This document shows positions 37,516-47,427 of a DNA stretch of 64,000 nt, piece by piece. The notes beneath the pieces were generated by a model that had not been told where the DNA came from, made no database searches, and saw nothing but the letters and a program-made list of their open reading frames with translations. Source of the stretch: Bacillus sp. ISL-51 (GTDB taxonomy: Bacteria > Bacillota > Bacilli > Bacillales > Bacillaceae); assembly GCF_018613535.1 (NCBI RefSeq), contig NZ_JAGGQB010000009.1, forward strand, positions 128,624-192,623, given 5' to 3'. Within the stretch, counting starts at the first letter, position 1; each line of letters begins with the position of its first letter. A program made the position numbers and the translations under genes.

Positions 37516-37621
37516 CTCCGTACATCGCTGTATTGAAGCGATTGGCAGGGAAGAAACGGATAAAGGGACAAACTGAAAGGGGCAATTCTCGGAGACACGA
37601 GGTCAGGCGGAAACAGTGCTA

Positions 37622-37663
37622 TAAATCAAAAAAAGAGCAGGAACCCAAAGGCCCTTGCTCTTT
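37622..37663 (-). terminator. Terminator of the rpsF-ssbA-rpsR operon
   Basis: Arms AAAGAGCA and TGCTCTTT plus inner GG/CC pairs; seven T follow on the minus strand. Confidence 0.85.
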
Positions 37664-37674
37664 TATCTATCGGC

Positions 37675-37935
<261 letters not shown>

Positions 37936-37957
37936 TTATGAATATAGCGATAATCTA

Positions 37958-38476
37958 TTAGAACGGAAGATCATCATCCGAGATGTCAATCGGCTTGCCG
38001 TCGTTGGCAAATGGGTCATCATTAAAGCTGTTCCCTTGATTTCGTCTCTGGTTGTTCTGATTTCCGCCGAACGGATTATCATTTTGGCCTCCGCCAAAGT
38101 ACTGGCCTCCGCCGCTGTTTCCTTCGTTGTATCCACCTGAACCAGAACCGCCGCCGTTTTTAGGCTCAAGAAATTGAACACTTTCAGCTTGGACTTCGGT
38201 CACGAAGACACGCTGTCCCTGCTGGTTTTCATAGTTTCTTGTCTGCAGTCGGCCGTCTACGCCTGCAAGGCTTCCTTTTTTGAGGAAATTTGCAACGTTT
38301 TCGGCTTGTCTTCTCCAAGTGACACAATTAATGAAATCGGCTTCACGTTCTCCGGACTGATTCGTGAATGTACGATTCACAGCAAGAGTAAACGTGGCAA
38401 CAGCCGCACCGTTTGGCGTATAACGAAGCTCTGGGTCTTTTGTCAGTCTTCCGACTAATACAACTCGGTTAAGCAT
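37958..38476 (-). CDS. ssbA: Single-stranded DNA-binding protein SsbA
   Basis: A 172-residue protein starting [18 protein letters not shown] at ATG 38476 behind AAAGGTGG. Residues 1-106 form the OB fold; a glycine/asparagine/glutamine-rich linker follows, then the acidic tip DISDDDLPF that binds replication and repair partners. It coats single-stranded DNA at the replication fork. Central gene of the S6-SSB-S18 operon typical of Bacillus. Confidence 0.97.
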   Translation of the reverse strand: MLNRVVLVGRLTKDPELRYTPNGAAVATFTLAVNRTFTNQSGEREADFINCVTWRRQAENVANFLKKGSLAGVDGRLQTRNYENQQGQRVFVTEVQAESVQFLEPKNGGGSGSGGYNEGNSGGGQYFGGGQNDNPFGGNQNNQRRNQGNSFNDDPFANDGKPIDISDDDLPF

Positions 38477-38515
38477 AAGAAAGACCACCTTTTAACATTA
38501 TATATTTCAAATTGC

Positions 38516-38872
<357 letters not shown>

Positions 38873-38877
38873 TTTAT

Positions 38878-38906
38878 ATTATACCAAAGCTCTTGTCCCT
38901 TTACAA
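38878..38906 (-). promoter_or_regulatory. rpsF operon promoter
   Basis: On the minus strand TTGTAA (38901-38906) and TATAAT (38878-38883) with 17-bp spacing, between ychF and rpsF. Confidence 0.75.
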
Positions 38907-38913
38907 CAGTGTC

Positions 38914-40014
38914 CTATACATTAAATCGGAAATGAATAACATCTCCGTCTTTTACAACATATTCCTTACCTTCAAGGCGCACTTTTCCGGCTTCCTTAGC
39001 TCCTGACATACCGCCGCCTGCGAGAAGATCCTCATAAGCAACCGTTTCAGCGCGGATAAATCCGCGTTCAAAGTCAGTGTGAATGATTCCCGCACACTCA
39101 GGGGCTTTCATGCCTTTTTTGAAGGTCCATGCACGGACTTCCTGTTCGCCTGCCGTGAAGTATGTCGCAAGGCCGAGAAGAGAATAGGATGCCTTAATCA
39201 GCTGATCAAGACCTGATTCTTCGATTCCGAGCTCTTCAAGGAACATTTGTTTTTCTTCGCCTTCCAGCTCAGCAATTTCAGATTCAATTTTCGCGCAGAC
39301 GACAATGACTTCGGCGTTTTCGCCCGCAGCATACTCACGGATTCTCGCGACGTATTCATTTCCTGACGGATCAGCCACTTCATCTTCGCTCACATTCGCC
39401 ACATACAGCACCGGTTTTGACGTCAGCAAATGAAGCTGTTTTACAAGCTTTTGCTGTTCTTCCGTAAATTCAACGGAACGGGCCGGCTTTTCTTGCTCAA
39501 ACGCCTCTTTTAATTTAGACAAAATATCAAACTCGATAACAGCTTCTTTGTCTTTTTGCTTTGCAAGCTTGCTCACACGCACGATGCGTTTTTCGACCGT
39601 CTCCATGTCAGCAAGGATCAGCTCAAGGTTAATCGTTTCAATATCATCAATCGGATCAACTTTTCCGGAAACGTGTGTAATATTGTCGTCAGCGAATGCA
39701 CGCACAACGTGGCAGATCGCATCAACCTGGCGAATATGTGAAAGAAATTTATTTCCGAGTCCTTCACCTTTTGACGCGCCTTTTACAATCCCGGCGATAT
39801 CTGTAAACTCAAACGCAGTCGGCACCGTTTTTTTCGGTTTGACCAGTTCAGTCAGCTTTTGCAGACGTTCGTCAGGCACTTCCACGATTCCGACGTTCGG
39901 ATCAATCGTACAGAACGGGTAGTTGGCTGATTCGGCACCAGCCTGGGTAATTGCATTAAACAACGTCGATTTTCCGACATTCGGCAAACCGACAATTCCA
40001 GCAGTTAAAGCCAT
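38914..40014 (-). CDS. ychF: Redox-regulated ATPase YchF (EngD/Ola1)
   Basis: A 366-residue P-loop protein of the Obg-related group. GIVGLPNVGKST is the Walker A motif and FTDIAGIVKGASKGEG the switch region; the G4-type motif is altered (YVANVSED), which explains the ATP preference of the family. A C-terminal TGS domain follows (from about 280). It associates with ribosomes. B. subtilis calls it YyaF. Located just upstream of the rpsF promoter, so readthrough is likely. Confidence 0.96.
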   Translation of the reverse strand: MALTAGIVGLPNVGKSTLFNAITQAGAESANYPFCTIDPNVGIVEVPDERLQKLTELVKPKKTVPTAFEFTDIAGIVKGASKGEGLGNKFLSHIRQVDAICHVVRAFADDNITHVSGKVDPIDDIETINLELILADMETVEKRIVRVSKLAKQKDKEAVIEFDILSKLKEAFEQEKPARSVEFTEEQQKLVKQLHLLTSKPVLYVANVSEDEVADPSGNEYVARIREYAAGENAEVIVVCAKIESEIAELEGEEKQMFLEELGIEESGLDQLIKASYSLLGLATYFTAGEQEVRAWTFKKGMKAPECAGIIHTDFERGFIRAETVAYEDLLAGGGMSGAKEAGKVRLEGKEYVVKDGDVIHFRFNV

Positions 40015-40136
40015 TCTTTCATCTCCTCTATATCAAACCATCATCGTATAAACGTTAAACCTAGAGCAATTATAAGGAGGTTCATGTGAAAAGACAAGCT
40101 GGGAAAAAAGCATTTCCGGCTCTCTCTTTCCTTAGA

Positions 40137-42140
40137 TTATCCTTTTTTAACCGCTACCAGACAGTCAAAAAGCGTACTTCCCATTCCATTATCGGAATTT
40201 GTATCATTTGTGAGCGTGTTGACCGAGCCGCCGAATACAGACCACATGCCTTCATCTATATTCACCGTCTTCGGGTGTGCCTTCTTCATCACTTTCACCT
40301 TTCCGCGCAGACGCCCCCGGTCATTGAACACTTCAGCCGTATCTCCGTCCTGAAGAGAAAGCTCCTCCGCAATATCCGGTGAAAGATCCACCTGCACCTG
40401 CTGAAGCTTATCAATAAACGGGACGTGCTGCGAATGATTAGAGCGCTGCGGATGAATGGACAATAACGTATACGGGTATTTCTCAGCAAGCTCTCCGTCA
40501 TGATAAACAGACTCTTCCGGCACTTCCAATTGAGGCAGGCCGCTGTATCCTTTCTCCTCTGCAAGAGAAGACACAAACTCAAATTTCCCGCTCGGCGTCA
40601 AAAATTGATAATCATCCCACGGAACCTGCTTAACCGGAAGCGGCAAATGGCCCTTTTCCTTTAATTTTTCAAGGGTGATTCCCTCTGGCTCCAAAGAAGA
40701 AAGCCCCATTTGCAAAAATTCTTCCGCGCTATAGTCAAACAGCTCACCGAATCCGAGACGCTTTGCAAGCTCTGTCCAAATCCAGCGATCGGATTTTGCT
40801 TCTCCCTGCGGTTCCACAAGCTTTTTGCCGTATTGTACATAATGATGATACATGCTTGAGTAATAAATATCCTCTTCTTCAAAAACAACAGCCGTCGGCA
40901 AAACATAGTCACAGAGCTTCGCCGTATCGGTCATGATAGAATCAACGGCCACTGTGACCGGCGTTTTCTCAAACGCTTCCTTTACTTTTCCGGTATTGGG
41001 CACTTGCGTGAGCGGATTGCCGCACGTGACAACGATCATCTTAATAGGAGGATCAGCCGCATTGAGCGCCTCTTTGGCCTGCGTCATCATCGAAAACGTT
41101 CTCGTGCTTTTTTTCAGTTCAGGACGTGTGATACCGGGTTTTGCAAAGCTTTCACCGACTTGGACATTCCCAAAATTCGCTCCGCCGCCTTTGATCCCGA
41201 CATTCCCGCTCGCAGCAGCCAAAGCGTCAATCCAGCGTATCGTCCCGCCGCCATTTTTATATCGCTGCATCCCAAGACCCATAAACGTAGAAGTGGGTCC
41301 ATCGGCATATAAATTAGCAAGATATTCAAGTTCTTCTATATCCGTTTCTGTTTTCTCAGTAATTTCTTCTAACGAGATCGTTTGTAACAGCTTTTCTATT
41401 TCTTCAAAACCGACGGAATGCTGCTGAATAAAATCCGTATCCGTTCTGCCGGTTTGCCGCAATATTTTTAATACACCTGCGGCAAGCCAGCCATCCATTC
41501 CCGGTTTGACAGAGATATAACGATCCGCAAGCTTCGCAGTCGGGTTGAAAATCGGGTCAATGACCGTCAGTGTCACACCCTTTTTCTTCACCTGCTGCAA
41601 GTGATGATAGAGATGCATATTCGTACGGGAAACGTTTCTGCCCCATACAATGACATGCTTACTATGATAAATATCAAGCGGCCCATGCCCATAAGAGCGC
41701 CCGAAATCCCATCGCTGCGCTTCAATGCCGGAACCCCAGCAAATGCTTCCCGTAATCTCAGTCACACCGCCGTAGCCATTGAAAAAACGCTGGTCAAGTG
41801 CCTTTAACAGACCGTTATTGGCATAATCATGGCTATGAAGCACCGCGGTTGTGCCTGCTGTCTCCTTGATTACCGCCATTTTTTCCGCAATTTCATCCAA
41901 TGCCTGCTCCCAGGAAATGCGGACAAACTCGCCGTTCTGCTTTTTCAAGGGGAAACGAAGCCGTTCCGGTGCATTGGTTTTCGTCTCAAGCATTCTGCCC
42001 CGGCCGCAGATTTTTCCTTCTGTAATGGGATGATTCGGGTCGCCGTCTACTTTTGTTACCTTGCCGTCCTCTACTGTCACCAAAAAACCGCAGCTGTCCC
42101 AGCAATTCAGCGGACACGCTGACTGATGCACTTTGCTCAT
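40137..42140 (-). CDS. yyaE: Molybdopterin oxidoreductase family protein YyaE
   Basis: A 667-residue enzyme of the DMSO reductase superfamily. The N-terminal Fe-S motif CPLNCWDSC plus KICGRG supplies four cysteines for one 4Fe-4S cluster. The molybdopterin-binding domains follow (GSICWGSGIEAQRWDFG, GMDGWLAAG, a final QRSNHSQHVPF). The Mo ligand is probably a cysteine or serine in the CWGSG region. No twin-arginine signal, so it is cytoplasmic. Substrate unknown; no dedicated membrane or electron-transfer subunit is adjacent. Confidence 0.88.
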   Translation of the reverse strand: MSKVHQSACPLNCWDSCGFLVTVEDGKVTKVDGDPNHPITEGKICGRGRMLETKTNAPERLRFPLKKQNGEFVRISWEQALDEIAEKMAVIKETAGTTAVLHSHDYANNGLLKALDQRFFNGYGGVTEITGSICWGSGIEAQRWDFGRSYGHGPLDIYHSKHVIVWGRNVSRTNMHLYHHLQQVKKKGVTLTVIDPIFNPTAKLADRYISVKPGMDGWLAAGVLKILRQTGRTDTDFIQQHSVGFEEIEKLLQTISLEEITEKTETDIEELEYLANLYADGPTSTFMGLGMQRYKNGGGTIRWIDALAAASGNVGIKGGGANFGNVQVGESFAKPGITRPELKKSTRTFSMMTQAKEALNAADPPIKMIVVTCGNPLTQVPNTGKVKEAFEKTPVTVAVDSIMTDTAKLCDYVLPTAVVFEEEDIYYSSMYHHYVQYGKKLVEPQGEAKSDRWIWTELAKRLGFGELFDYSAEEFLQMGLSSLEPEGITLEKLKEKGHLPLPVKQVPWDDYQFLTPSGKFEFVSSLAEEKGYSGLPQLEVPEESVYHDGELAEKYPYTLLSIHPQRSNHSQHVPFIDKLQQVQVDLSPDIAEELSLQDGDTAEVFNDRGRLRGKVKVMKKAHPKTVNIDEGMWSVFGGSVNTLTNDTNSDNGMGSTLFDCLVAVKKG

Positions 42141-42160
42141 CAGGTCTCTCCCTCTCTTCT

Positions 42161-42210
42161 ATATGAAAAAGCATGAGCGCCAGCCTCTATGATGTAGGCT
42201 CCTCATGCTT
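42161..42210 (-). terminator. Terminator after yyzM
   Basis: Arms AAGCATGAG and CTCATGCTT with an inner AGCCT/AGGCT stem; TTTTTCATAT follows on the minus strand. Confidence 0.65.
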
Positions 42211-42393
42211 GACGAGTACTTTTTTCAGCTTTCTTTCAAAATCTCTTCTCGGAATCATGACACTGTGGGAACATCCCATGCATTTAATCCGAATATCCAT
42301 TCCCATCCGAATGATTTTCCATCTGTTCTCACCGCACGGGTGCGGTTTCTTCATTTCAACAATATCATTCAGGCCAAAGTCTTTATCCGCCAA
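42187..42393 (-). CDS. yyzM: DUF951 small protein YyzM
   Basis: A 68-residue basic protein of the DUF951 family. The conserved opening LNDIVEMKKPHPCGENRWKI (seen in part) and RIKCMGCSHSVMIPRRDFE contain three cysteines that may bind zinc. Its fold is thought to be a small beta barrel; the function is not known. Found next to the origin genes in many Firmicutes. The start follows GAGGTGAAGG. Confidence 0.9.
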   Translation of the reverse strand: MADKDFGLNDIVEMKKPHPCGENRWKIIRMGMDIRIKCMGCSHSVMIPRRDFERKLKKVLVKHEEPTS

Positions 42394-42433
42394 GACCCTT
42401 CACCTCTCTTCATAGACTGCTTTATTTATTGTA

Positions 42434-42468
42434 CAAAAAAAGAGCGGATAAGAGCAATGACCGCACTC
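42434..42468 (-). terminator. yyaD terminator
   Basis: Arms GAGTGCGG and CCGCTC (imperfect) followed on the minus strand by seven T. Confidence 0.65.
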
Positions 42469-42478
42469 AAATTGACCC

Positions 42479-43498
42479 TTATATTTTTTTCCATTTACCT
42501 AATATAGGATAAAGCAGCAAACACACCAGCAAATAAAGATTCAAAAGCCCGTAAATAGGATATAAAAAAGCGATCAAATCTGAAAAACCAATTGTTGTAA
42601 AAGGCACCATCGCGGCCAAAAGGAGAAAAACGAGCGCCCACCTCGGCATTTTTACAAACGCAAGCATACGGCTCGACAATCCGAATAACCCTGCCACAGT
42701 TGTTGTATATATCGCCAAAAACAGCACGGCGGTCATACAGAGAAATAACGGATAAGGAGCACCCTCAAGAACGGCGAAAAGGGGGATCTCATATTGTGAA
42801 AGACTTCCTGAAAGCTGTACAAGTGTCTCATTATAAACAAATGAAATGACGCCAAAGATCAACCCGCTCGCCACACTGGCGATTTTCGCTTCCCCAAGTC
42901 CCTTCATATCCTTCCCGACAGAAGAAAGGATCGCCACAACCGAAAGAATATTTAAAGAGGTAAATGTAATACTCGCCGGCCAATTGTATTGCCGTGCCAA
43001 ATCAATGGTCCATGTATAGTGATGGGTTGTCTGAAAAAAAATCAATGCATAAAGCAGGCCAGCCACAAGAATCGGTATCAAAATGCTATTTAACGATAAT
43101 ATTCCTTTGATATCCCAAAAGAATAAACAAACGGTAACCCCGCAAAAAAGCAAAATGCCAATCCAAAACGGAAGCTTGTACATCTGCAGGGTCACTCCGC
43201 CTCCCGCAATCATTACCATTGTTGTCGAAAATAAATAAAACATAATAAGAACATCATAGATTTTGGCAAGCAGCGGCCCCATAAGATGCTCAAGCACCGG
43301 TAAGAAATGCGCAGATTGAACCCGGTAGCTGATCTTCATCACGATATAAGCCGAAATGCTGAACATGACCGTAAACAACACAATAGCCAGTCCGCTTTCC
43401 ACGCCGAAAAACTGCCATATTTCCTGTCCGCTTGCATATCCGGCTCCAATCAGGCTGCTTAATATGAGCAGCATCCACCTCATCCCGGCTCTCCACAA
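42479..43498 (-). CDS. yyaD: YyaD multi-helix membrane transporter-like protein
   Basis: About 339 residues, starting at TTG 43498 behind GAGGTGAT; the longer frame from 43573 would waste that site, and B. subtilis YyaD has a similar length. Ten to eleven helices, with LLILSSLIGAGYASGQEIWQFFG at the start (seen in part), the same opening as YkvI and related amino-acid-transporter-like proteins. Function unknown; it lies next to the spore gene yyaC. Confidence 0.82.
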   Translation of the reverse strand: MWRAGMRWMLLILSSLIGAGYASGQEIWQFFGVESGLAIVLFTVMFSISAYIVMKISYRVQSAHFLPVLEHLMGPLLAKIYDVLIMFYLFSTTMVMIAGGGVTLQMYKLPFWIGILLFCGVTVCLFFWDIKGILSLNSILIPILVAGLLYALIFFQTTHHYTWTIDLARQYNWPASITFTSLNILSVVAILSSVGKDMKGLGEAKIASVASGLIFGVISFVYNETLVQLSGSLSQYEIPLFAVLEGAPYPLFLCMTAVLFLAIYTTTVAGLFGLSSRMLAFVKMPRWALVFLLLAAMVPFTTIGFSDLIAFLYPIYGLLNLYLLVCLLLYPILGKWKKI

Positions 43499-43810
43499 CC
43501 TTATCACCTCATAGGTAAAAAATTCTGCTTGTTCCCGCATACTGCTACTATATTGAGGGACTTCGGCAATCATTCATACAAACGGGACAAATATGATACA
43601 ATGATAAATATTGAATACTCAGACTTCTTTTTTGTGATAGATCCCCTCTTCGCAAAAAGAGCATGAAAACTATAAAACAACGATATATCGATATGGTCTT
43701 ATTTCTTAATTCACATATGAACTTGGAGTAGCGCTACAGATTCATTTTTTATTCTTCCCTCTATTCCTTACCTTCTTTTAAAACTTACCGCACAGCTAAC
43801 CACTCACATA
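43499..43810. other. Divergent intergenic region yyaD-yyaC
   Basis: No coding frame with a ribosome-binding site. It must hold the yyaD promoter, which I cannot place with confidence, and it adjoins the yyaC promoter at 43811. Confidence 0.5.
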
Positions 43811-43840
43811 AGCATAAAAAAAGATGCCGCTGGATATACT
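43811..43840 (+). promoter_or_regulatory. Forespore (sigma-F/sigma-G type) promoter of yyaC
   Basis: AGCATA (43811-43816) and GGATATACT (43832-43840) with 15-bp spacing match the sigma-F/G consensus GHATR-N15-GGNRANANTW. Confidence 0.65.
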
Positions 43841-43904
43841 GTAAACAACCATCTCAGAAAACTTCAATGTAATATTCGTATGACATGACAAGGAAGTGAA
43901 CCCT

Positions 43905-44519
43905 ATGAATCGAAAAGGCGGGCTTTTTTCTCAAGAGCGGGCAAAGCAATATGTTTCACATACGGATTCTGCTGCCGCAAACCATATACAAACAATCCTC
44001 ACTTCATCATTACGTAAAGCAGCCGGCAGGCCGTTAGTAACCGTGTGTATCGGCACAGATCGATCTACCGGAGATTCATTAGGTCCGCTCGTGGGATCAA
44101 AATTAGAGAAAATGGAGTTAGGCAGATTGCATGTATACGGAACTCTGTCAGACCCGGTTCATGCCGTGAATATGAAAGACAAACTAAAGGAAATTCAACA
44201 CATACATAGAAACCCGTTTATTATTGCGGTCGATGCATGTTTAGGCCGCGTCAAAAGCGTAGGGTCATTTCAAATCGGTGATGGGCCGCTCAAACCCGGA
44301 GCGGGCGTACAGAAAGATCTGCCTGAGATCGGTGACATTCACATTAATGGCATTGTCAATGTCAGCGGGTTTATGGAGTATTTTGTCCTGCAAAACACGA
44401 GGCTCCACCTCGTCATGAGCATGGCAAATGTTTTAGCTGAGGGCTTACAATTAACAGATAAGGCAGAAGGAAGACAGGAACGGCTTAATCCGTTTCAAAA
44501 GCTTACGAGGCGCATATAA
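43905..44519 (+). CDS. yyaC: Spore protein YyaC (GPR-like, DUF1256)
   Basis: A 204-residue protein related to the germination protease GPR. Conserved stretches are VTVCIGTDRSTGDSLGPLVG, DPVHAVNMKD, and IIAVDACLGRVKSVGSFQIG, with the acidic residues that would form the peptidase site. The start is ATG 43905 behind AAGGAAGTG. A forespore-type promoter precedes it. The exact substrate is not known. Confidence 0.87.
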   Translation: MNRKGGLFSQERAKQYVSHTDSAAANHIQTILTSSLRKAAGRPLVTVCIGTDRSTGDSLGPLVGSKLEKMELGRLHVYGTLSDPVHAVNMKDKLKEIQHIHRNPFIIAVDACLGRVKSVGSFQIGDGPLKPGAGVQKDLPEIGDIHINGIVNVSGFMEYFVLQNTRLHLVMSMANVLAEGLQLTDKAEGRQERLNPFQKLTRRI

Positions 44520-44548
44520 AAAACCATCTTTCAAAAAAGATGGTTTTT
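44519..44548. terminator. Bidirectional terminator between yyaC and spo0J
   Basis: Arms AAACCATCTT and AAGATGGTTT followed by TTTT; AAAAAA lies on the other flank. Confidence 0.85.
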
Positions 44549-45399
44549 TAAGATTCCCTTTCAGACAAAAGCTCAAGAATACGCTCAAGATCATCGTTAG
44601 AGAAAAATTCAATCTCAATTTTCCCCTTTTTCTTTTGTCTTTTAATATTTACAGTTGTCCCGAAGTAATTTTGCAAATACGATTCTCGTTCTTTTAAGAC
44701 AACATCCTGAACAGGATCTTTTTTCTTTGTTTCACGTGGAACATTGCTGTTTAACTGCTGAATCAGCTGCTCCAGCTGGCGAACGTTTAGCTGTTCGTCA
44801 ACTACTTTCTTAACTAGCGGTTCGAGCTTATTCTTATTTTTCAAACCAAGCAACGTTCTGCCATGCCCCATAGATAACGTGCCTTCGGCAATCAGCTGCT
44901 GGATGCTCTCAGGCAGTGTCAGTAATCTTAGATGGTTGGCAATATGAGGCCTGCTTTTTCCGAGCCGTTTAGCTAATTGTTCTTGCGTAAGATCTAAATG
45001 TTTCAGGAGCGAATCATATGCCAAGGCTTCTTCGAGCGGTGATAAGTCTTCACGCTGAAGGTTTTCCAATAAGGCGATTTCCCGCATCAGTGATTCAGAT
45101 AACTCACGCACAATAGCTGGCACAGTATCTTTGCCGGCAAGCTTAGCGGCACGATAACGGCGTTCACCGGCCACAATATCATAGCCCTTTAACGATTTTC
45201 TTACTATAATGGGCTGGAGAATGCCATGCTGTAAAACAGATTCTTTTAATTCTGCTAATGACTCATCGTCAAAATGCTTTCTTGGCTGATAAGGATTAGG
45301 TCGTAAATCGCTGATTTTAATTTCCTCAACTGTCTCTTCAGACAAATCAACTTGATTAAACAACGCATTAATCCCTTTTCCGAGCCCACCTTTAGCCAT
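44548..45399 (-). CDS. spo0J: Chromosome partition protein ParB/Spo0J
   Basis: A 283-residue ParB. The N-terminal CTPase domain has the motifs PNPYQPRKHF, GIIQPIIVR and GERRYRAAK; the central helix-turn-helix (TQEQLAKRLGKSRPHIANHLRL) reads parS; a C-terminal dimer domain follows. It clamps onto parS, recruits SMC and, with Soj, segregates origins and affects sporulation. It overlaps the 3' end of soj by eight bases. One parS site lies within its own gene. Confidence 0.97.
   Translation of the reverse strand: MAKGGLGKGINALFNQVDLSEETVEEIKISDLRPNPYQPRKHFDDESLAELKESVLQHGILQPIIVRKSLKGYDIVAGERRYRAAKLAGKDTVPAIVRELSESLMREIALLENLQREDLSPLEEALAYDSLLKHLDLTQEQLAKRLGKSRPHIANHLRLLTLPESIQQLIAEGTLSMGHGRTLLGLKNKNKLEPLVKKVVDEQLNVRQLEQLIQQLNSNVPRETKKKDPVQDVVLKERESYLQNYFGTTVNIKRQKKKGKIEIEFFSNDDLERILELLSERES
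44728..44743. promoter_or_regulatory. parS site within spo0J
   Basis: TGTTTCACGTGGAACA, whose complement is exactly the B. subtilis spo0J parS sequence. Confidence 0.92.
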
Positions 45400-46153
45400 T
45401 CGCTGCCACTTCCTTTGCTAGATCTAAATATACTTCCGCACCTCTCGAACGCGGATCGTATAATATAATCGGCTTGCCGTGACTTGGCGCCTCACTTAAA
45501 CGGACATTGCGAGGGATAATGGTTTGGTACACCTTATCTCTAAAGTATTTCTTCACCTCTTCTATAACCTGAATGCCGAGATTTGTTCTCGCATCAAGCA
45601 TTGTCAGAAGAACTCCTTCAATCATTAAGTCGGTATTTAAATGCTTTTGCACGAGCCGCACTGTATTTAATAATTGGCTCAATCCTTCAAGAGCGTAATA
45701 TTCGCATTGAACCGGGATAACGACTGAATCTGAGGCGGTAAGCGCGTTGATCGTTAATAACCCGAGAGACGGAGGACAATCGATAATCATATAATCATAA
45801 TTTTGTTTAACTGATTCTAATGCTCTTTTTAACCGGACCTCCCTTGAGATCGTCGGAACCAATTCTATTTCCGCTCCTGCAAGCTGTATCGTGGCCGGAA
45901 TGACATCTAAGTTCTCTACTGAAGTCGGTTTAATAATACCTGTTACATCTGCGTCATCTACTAGAATATCGTACACACAATGATCCACATCGGCTTTTTC
46001 AATCCCTAATCCGCTCGTTGCATTACCCTGCGGATCGATATCAACAAGAAGAACCCTTTTACCTATGTAAGCCAAACAAGCCCCAAGATTAACAGAAGTC
46101 GTCGTTTTTCCGACTCCGCCTTTTTGGTTCGTAATTGCTATGATTTTTCCCAC
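45392..46153 (-). CDS. soj: Chromosome partition ATPase ParA/Soj
   Basis: A 253-residue ParA. The deviant Walker A motif KGGVGKTT sits at residues 11-18 after MGKIIAITNQ, and IIDCPPSLG is the Walker B region. The start is GTG 46153 behind GGTAGGTGAC; the longer frame to 46171 passes through the site. It binds DNA as an ATP dimer, controls DnaA activity and is regulated by Spo0J. Cotranscribed with spo0J. Confidence 0.97.
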   Translation of the reverse strand: MGKIIAITNQKGGVGKTTTSVNLGACLAYIGKRVLLVDIDPQGNATSGLGIEKADVDHCVYDILVDDADVTGIIKPTSVENLDVIPATIQLAGAEIELVPTISREVRLKRALESVKQNYDYMIIDCPPSLGLLTINALTASDSVVIPVQCEYYALEGLSQLLNTVRLVQKHLNTDLMIEGVLLTMLDARTNLGIQVIEEVKKYFRDKVYQTIIPRNVRLSEAPSHGKPIILYDPRSRGAEVYLDLAKEVAANG

Positions 46154-46424
46154 GATGTCACCTACCTTCACATGAACATGTACTGTCTTGACTCTATATT
46201 ATCAAAAAAAGAGTAAAGCGTTTTATTTTTTTCATAATTTGTTTATCGGTAAGAGAAAAAAATGTAAAGTAAAAAACCGCTTTCTCTTATAAATTCTCTC
46301 ATCACGGTACTTTTTTGACTGTAAAAAGGCATTTTACGTTGCAGAAAGAAAATTTTTACACTTTTGAAGTTATGGTGAAAATGAAATATTGTTATTTTAA
46401 TATAATTATTTTTTCCTTATAAAA
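46154..46424. other. soj-noc intergenic region
   Basis: AT-rich and without a coding frame. It should carry the soj promoter; TAATAT near 46195-46200 (minus strand) is a possible -10 box but has no good -35. Confidence 0.45.
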
Positions 46425-46460
46425 TAAAAACTCCCCTGCTAATCAGGAGAGTTTTTATTT
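46425..46460 (-). terminator. noc terminator
   Basis: Arms AAACTC-CCTG and CAGG-GAGTTT with TTTTTATTTTAT on the minus strand. Confidence 0.75.
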
Positions 46461-47306
46461 AGGTATCCGAATCGTCAATTGAATGTACTCTTCGAATTCT
46501 TCTTCCTCGGTATTCAGCCTGACGCCGCTGTCTTCAACCATTGACAGTGACTGGCGGATCGTATTCATCGCAATTCTCGTATCCCTGCTGAACGCCTTGC
46601 GTCTCGGTTTCGGTTTCCGCTTATCTTGTTCAAGCATTTTAACCACACGGTCCTCTGTCTGCTTTACGTTTAAGCTTTTCTCAATGATTTCCGCGAGCAA
46701 TGTGATTTGGAGGTCGGGTTGCTTGAGCGGAATCATGGCTCTCGCATGGCGTTCCGTAATTTTTTTCTCCATAATCGCATCCTGGACTGGTTCAGGCAGC
46801 TTTAACAAGCGGAGTTTGTTCGCAATCGTTGACTGGCCTTTTCCTAATCGCTGCGCCAAGGCTTCCTGCGTCAAATCGTGCAGCTCTAACAGCCTTGCAT
46901 ATGCATGCGCTTCCTCAATAGAAGACAATTCTTCCCTTTGCAGGTTTTCAATCAAAGCGACAGATGCTGTTTCCGTATCAGAGAAATCCTTTATAATAGC
47001 GGGAATCTTCTCCCATTCGAGCGTCTGTACCGCTCTCCAGCGCCTTTCACCCGCAATGAGCTCATATTGTCCTTCTTGTTCTGTATGTCTGACAACAATC
47101 GGCTGAATAATGCCGTGTGTATGAATAGTCATTGCTAACTCTTTGATTTTTTCATCTGAGAAAATGGTGCGTGGCTGAAAACGGTTGGGAACGATAGCAT
47201 GTACCGGTATTTCGAGTATCTCTTCTTTGTTTGTATCATGCTCAGCTATCTCCGGTTCCTCTTCCTTCTCACCAAGCCCGAAGAAACGAGAGAATGAATG
47301 CTTCAT
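46455..47306 (-). CDS. noc: Nucleoid occlusion protein Noc
   Basis: A 283-residue ParB paralogue. The N-terminal amphipathic helix [17 protein letters not shown] binds membrane; the CTPase motifs ([27 protein letters not shown]) and the helix-turn-helix [20 protein letters not shown] follow. Noc binds its own DNA sites and blocks Z-ring assembly over the chromosome. I found no exact ATTTCCCGGGAAAT site in this window, fitting the known lack of Noc sites near the terminus rather than here, so this point stays open. Confidence 0.96.
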   Translation of the reverse strand: MKHSFSRFFGLGEKEEEPEIAEHDTNKEEILEIPVHAIVPNRFQPRTIFSDEKIKELAMTIHTHGIIQPIVVRHTEQEGQYELIAGERRWRAVQTLEWEKIPAIIKDFSDTETASVALIENLQREELSSIEEAHAYARLLELHDLTQEALAQRLGKGQSTIANKLRLLKLPEPVQDAIMEKKITERHARAMIPLKQPDLQITLLAEIIEKSLNVKQTEDRVVKMLEQDKRKPKPRRKAFSRDTRIAMNTIRQSLSMVEDSGVRLNTEEEEFEEYIQLTIRIPK

Positions 47307-47427
47307 GTACCTACACCACCTTTAAAAACTGCCATTTTTATAATTCTATTTTCTCATGGTTTTTCCTGCTGAATCTTCATCAATTTTGAAGAAAATATGA
47401 TGGAATTGTCACATCAGGCTGTCTAAA

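Noticed and set aside
40933..41427. A 164-codon plus-strand frame opposite yyaE
   Set aside because: Antisense shadow with no start signal.
46483..47106. A 207-codon plus-strand open frame opposite noc
   Set aside because: It lies wholly antisense to noc, has a serine/phenylalanine-rich composition typical of a shadow frame, and lacks a ribosome-binding site.
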